Origin: CABZJG01 sp965659715
GTDB lineage: Bacteria > Pseudomonadota > Alphaproteobacteria > Rhodobacterales > Rhodobacteraceae
Length of the DNA: 64,000 nucleotides
Assembly: GCA_965659715.1 (NCBI GenBank)
Contig: CBFHXE010000005.1
Coordinates: 1-64,000 of the forward strand
Direction of reading: 5' to 3'
This document shows, one piece after another, positions 61,970 to 64,000 of the stretch. The translations under genes were made by a program, and so were the position numbers. Position 1 is the first letter of the stretch, and the number at the start of each line of letters is the position of its first letter. Under the pieces are notes generated by a model, which was not told where the DNA came from, made no database searches, and was given only the letters and a program-made list of their open reading frames with translations.

Positions 61970-63083
61970 AAACGTGCATGTTGGCTTGGGTGATCGCGCC
62001 TATGATATCATTATCGCCGAGCGGCTTATTGAGCAAAGCGGCAACTACATATCGACATTTCTCCAGCGTCCAAAAGTTGCTGTTGTCACAGATGAGAATG
62101 TGGCAAAACAGCACCTTAAACCGCTTGAGGCCGCATTAAATGCAGCGGGAATTCAGGTCAGTTCTCTGGTGCTTCCCGCTGGTGAGACGACAAAATCATG
62201 GGGCTATTTGACCCAAGCCGTCGAATGGCTACTGGATCAAAAAGTTGAGCGGCGTGATCTTGTGATTGCTTTGGGCGGTGGTGTCATTGGTGATTTGGTC
62301 GGATTTGCAGCGGCTATTTTAAGACGCGGGGTCCGCTTCGTGCAAATGCCCACGTCGTTGTTGGCGCAGGTCGACAGCTCGGTTGGAGGCAAAACCGGAA
62401 TTAACACTCCGCATGGGAAAAACCTTGTGGGTGCGTTTCATCAACCGTGCTTGGTCTTGGCCGATATTTCTGTCCTAGACAGCCTTGCACCGCGCGATTT
62501 TCTGGCGGGATACGGCGAAGTTGTTAAATATGGTTTGCTTGGCAATGCAGATTTCTTTGATTGGCTGGAAGACAACGGGCCAAAGATGGCGTCAGGCGAT
62601 CATAATGCCCGACTAAAGGCAATCAAAACCGCCTGTGAAATGAAAGCGGATATTGTTGTACGTGATGAAACCGAACAGGGTGATCGGGCGCTTTTGAACC
62701 TTGGGCATACGTTTTGCCATGCTCTTGAGGCCGCCACAGGATATTCAAACCGTTTGCTACATGGCGAAGGCGTGGCCATTGGGTGCGCCTTGGCTTTTGA
62801 GCTGTCATCGCGTTTTGGGCTTTGTGCACAAGAAGCGCCAAGCCGGGTACGGGCGCATTTGGCAGACATGGGTATGAAAACCGACCTTAATGATATTCCC
62901 GGTGATTTGCCTGATGCGGATGGTTTGCTAGACCTGATGCGACAGGACAAAAAAGTCGTTGATGGTCAGCTTAATTTTATTCTGGCCAAGGATATTGGAA
63001 AAGCCTTTGTCGCCCGTGATGTGGGGCAGGATGCGGTACGCACCCTGCTTATTGATGCCCTCGCGAACCGAGAGGCGCGCTAG
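61962..63083 (+). CDS. aroB: 3-dehydroquinate synthase
   Basis: This 373-residue NAD- and zinc-dependent enzyme turns DAHP into 3-dehydroquinate, the second step of the shikimate pathway. It has the NAD-binding loop LGGGVIGDLVGFAA, QMPTSLLAQVDSSVGGKTGIN, and the zinc-ligand regions GYGEVVKYGLLG, NLGHTFCHALEAATGY and LLHGEGVAIGC. It overlaps aroK by 8 bases. Convergent with ssb after 23 bases. Confidence 0.97.
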   Translation: MVENVHVGLGDRAYDIIIAERLIEQSGNYISTFLQRPKVAVVTDENVAKQHLKPLEAALNAAGIQVSSLVLPAGETTKSWGYLTQAVEWLLDQKVERRDLVIALGGGVIGDLVGFAAAILRRGVRFVQMPTSLLAQVDSSVGGKTGINTPHGKNLVGAFHQPCLVLADISVLDSLAPRDFLAGYGEVVKYGLLGNADFFDWLEDNGPKMASGDHNARLKAIKTACEMKADIVVRDETEQGDRALLNLGHTFCHALEAATGYSNRLLHGEGVAIGCALAFELSSRFGLCAQEAPSRVRAHLADMGMKTDLNDIPGDLPDADGLLDLMRQDKKVVDGQLNFILAKDIGKAFVARDVGQDAVRTLLIDALANREAR

Positions 63084-63106
63084 AGCCTTTGTTCATTTAG
63101 TTTAGC

Positions 63107-63580
63107 TTAAAACGGGATCTCGTCATCTAGATCACGAGAAGGAAGGCTGCTGCTTTCTGCGGCAGGCTCGGGCGAAGAATATCCACTGTCATAGCCGCCG
63201 GGCGATCCGCCACCGCCGCCGGACTCGCTGCGGCCATCCAGCATTGTCAGTGTCGAGCCAAATCCTTGCAGCACAACTTCGGTTGAATAGCGGTCATTGC
63301 CGGACTGATCCTGCCATTTGCGGGTTTGCAACTGGCCCTCAAGATAGACCTTGGATCCTTTGCGTAGATATTGCTCGGCAACCCGAACCAGGCCCTCGTT
63401 AAAAATAGCAACTGAATGCCATTCAGTTTTTTCGCGGCGTTCACCTGTATTGCGATCTTTCCAGTTTTCAGAAGTTGCAATACGCAAATTGCAAACCTTC
63501 CCACCGTTAGGAAAATTGCGCACCTCAGGATCACGTCCCAGATTACCTATTAAAATGACTTTGTTTACCGAACCGGCCAT
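63107..63580 (-). CDS. ssb: Single-stranded DNA-binding protein
   Basis: This 157-residue protein has an N-terminal OB fold (VNKVILIGNLGRDPEVRNF, NLRIATSENWKDRNTGE, KTEWHSVAIFNEG), a Gly/Ser-rich linker and the acidic C-terminal tip DLDDEIPF that recruits replication and repair proteins. It forms tetramers on single-stranded DNA. AGGAGA lies 8 bases before the ATG. It is encoded singly here, with no adjacent uvrA in view. Confidence 0.97.
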   Translation of the reverse strand: MAGSVNKVILIGNLGRDPEVRNFPNGGKVCNLRIATSENWKDRNTGERREKTEWHSVAIFNEGLVRVAEQYLRKGSKVYLEGQLQTRKWQDQSGNDRYSTEVVLQGFGSTLTMLDGRSESGGGGGSPGGYDSGYSSPEPAAESSSLPSRDLDDEIPF

Positions 63581-63731
63581 TACATATCTCCTGTCGAATC
63601 CTTTGGTGAATGTTTACCTAGTTTAGACCACTCAATAAAGGTTAAGGAAAGCCTAATCCGCACGGATATAGCAAAATTGGGTTAAAAAGCGGATATGCCG
63701 GTGTGGCTAAAAAAATGGCCTAATACGTTGA

Positions 63732-64000
63732 TTATTCAGCCGCAATCTTGATCACAGGCTCCATCTTGGACAAGATATCCGCCGCAAGGTGGCATTTGAT
63801 CTCATGCCCTTCTTCAAGTCGCCGTGTCGGAGGCACTTCTGTGTCGCACAGATTATTCGCAACCTCGGATTTCCAACGGCAGCGGGTTTGAAACGGACAC
63901 CCAGAGGGCGGGTTCATCGCCGAAGGGATGTCGCCCTCAAGCACAATGTGCTGTTTTTCAACGCTCGTATCCGCGATAGGCACAGCCGAAAGCAAGGCCT
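63732..64000 (-). CDS. Oligopeptide/dipeptide ABC transporter ATP-binding protein, C-terminal end
   Basis: The last roughly 89 residues of an ABC ATPase whose rest lies beyond the window. The visible part is the oligo_HPY-type tail of Opp/Dpp ATPases: ALLSAVPIADTSVE, then LEGDIPSAMNPPSGCPFQTR, with cysteines (Cys-x8-Cys-type and a later CHLA) that resemble the iron-sulfur-like cluster of DppD/OppF relatives. Such proteins power uptake of peptides or similar solutes. Which half (D or F type) cannot be told. There are 151 bases between it and ssb. Confidence 0.85.
   Translation of the reverse strand, partial: ALLSAVPIADTSVEKQHIVLEGDIPSAMNPPSGCPFQTRCRWKSEVANNLCDTEVPPTRRLEEGHEIKCHLAADILSKMEPVIKIAAE

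Overview
The window looks like a chromosomal stretch of a marine alphaproteobacterium of the Roseobacter group (Rhodobacteraceae). The grounds are gene content and order: yajC-secD-secF followed by ccmABCDG and a convergent acnA, glnB-glnA, lpxD-acp-ketosynthase, a DddP-type DMSP lyase and sarcosine/dimethylglycine oxidation genes. I cannot fix the genus. Two runs of N (19071-19168 and 57376-57385) show that this is a draft or metagenome-derived scaffold. Base composition varies: the der-serS block (about 14.6-17.5 kb) is visibly GC-rich, while about 28-35 kb and 48.0-48.7 kb are AT-rich.

Layout. 1-1.2 kb: end of a sarcosine oxidase operon (soxA partial, soxG). 1.4-7.5 kb: superoxide dismutase, a RarD-like transporter, a LOG-family protein, a LysM envelope protein and an Atm1-type ABC exporter. 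7.5-12.4 kb (minus): RND efflux pump and its adaptor. 12.6-16.1 kb: the conserved yfgM-like/bamB/der block. 16.1-18.7 kb (minus): serS and a membrane pentapeptide-repeat protein. 19.0-25.2 kb: Sec accessory genes, then cytochrome c maturation genes, including a 50-residue ccmD. 25.3-36.2 kb: acnA, a DUF1223 protein, a frame-broken fliG, purB, dddP, a heme N-demethylase-like gene, glnA, glnB and tRNA-Leu(UAG). 36.2-41 kb: trigger factor, tgt and a class III cyclase with TPR-like repeats. 41-48 kb: cell-envelope genes (M15-like peptidase, L,D-transpeptidase, lpxD, acyl carrier protein, ketosynthase, MsbA-like exporter). 48-49.4 kb: a long AT-rich intergenic region with a good promoter and a possible small RNA, then a degenerate Hint-domain protein. 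49.4-56.4 kb (minus): MocA-like transferase, dimethylglycine-dehydrogenase-like enzyme and 5-oxoprolinase. 56.5-64 kb: CorC/TlyC-like protein, a degenerate phosphoesterase, xerD, an unknown secreted protein with a 49-residue membrane protein ahead of it, aroK-aroB, ssb and the end of a peptide-type ABC ATPase gene.

How the genes work together. Three genes or sets handle methylated osmolytes or amines of seawater: SoxAG and the dimethylglycine-dehydrogenase-like enzyme (glycine betaine route), DddP (DMSP) and the DUF3445 heme protein (possibly dimethylamine). GlnB and GlnA assimilate the ammonium released by amine oxidation. A second theme is envelope building: BamB, SecDF-YajC, L,D-transpeptidase, M15-like peptidase, LpxD with its own ACP and ketosynthase, and an MsbA-like exporter. 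I found no insertion sequence, prophage, CRISPR array or obvious defence system. The most unusual items are the possible small RNA near 48.5 kb, the broken fliG, proteins that lack family catalytic residues (Hint, phosphoesterase, cyclase, RND pump), and clean inverted repeats between divergent genes.
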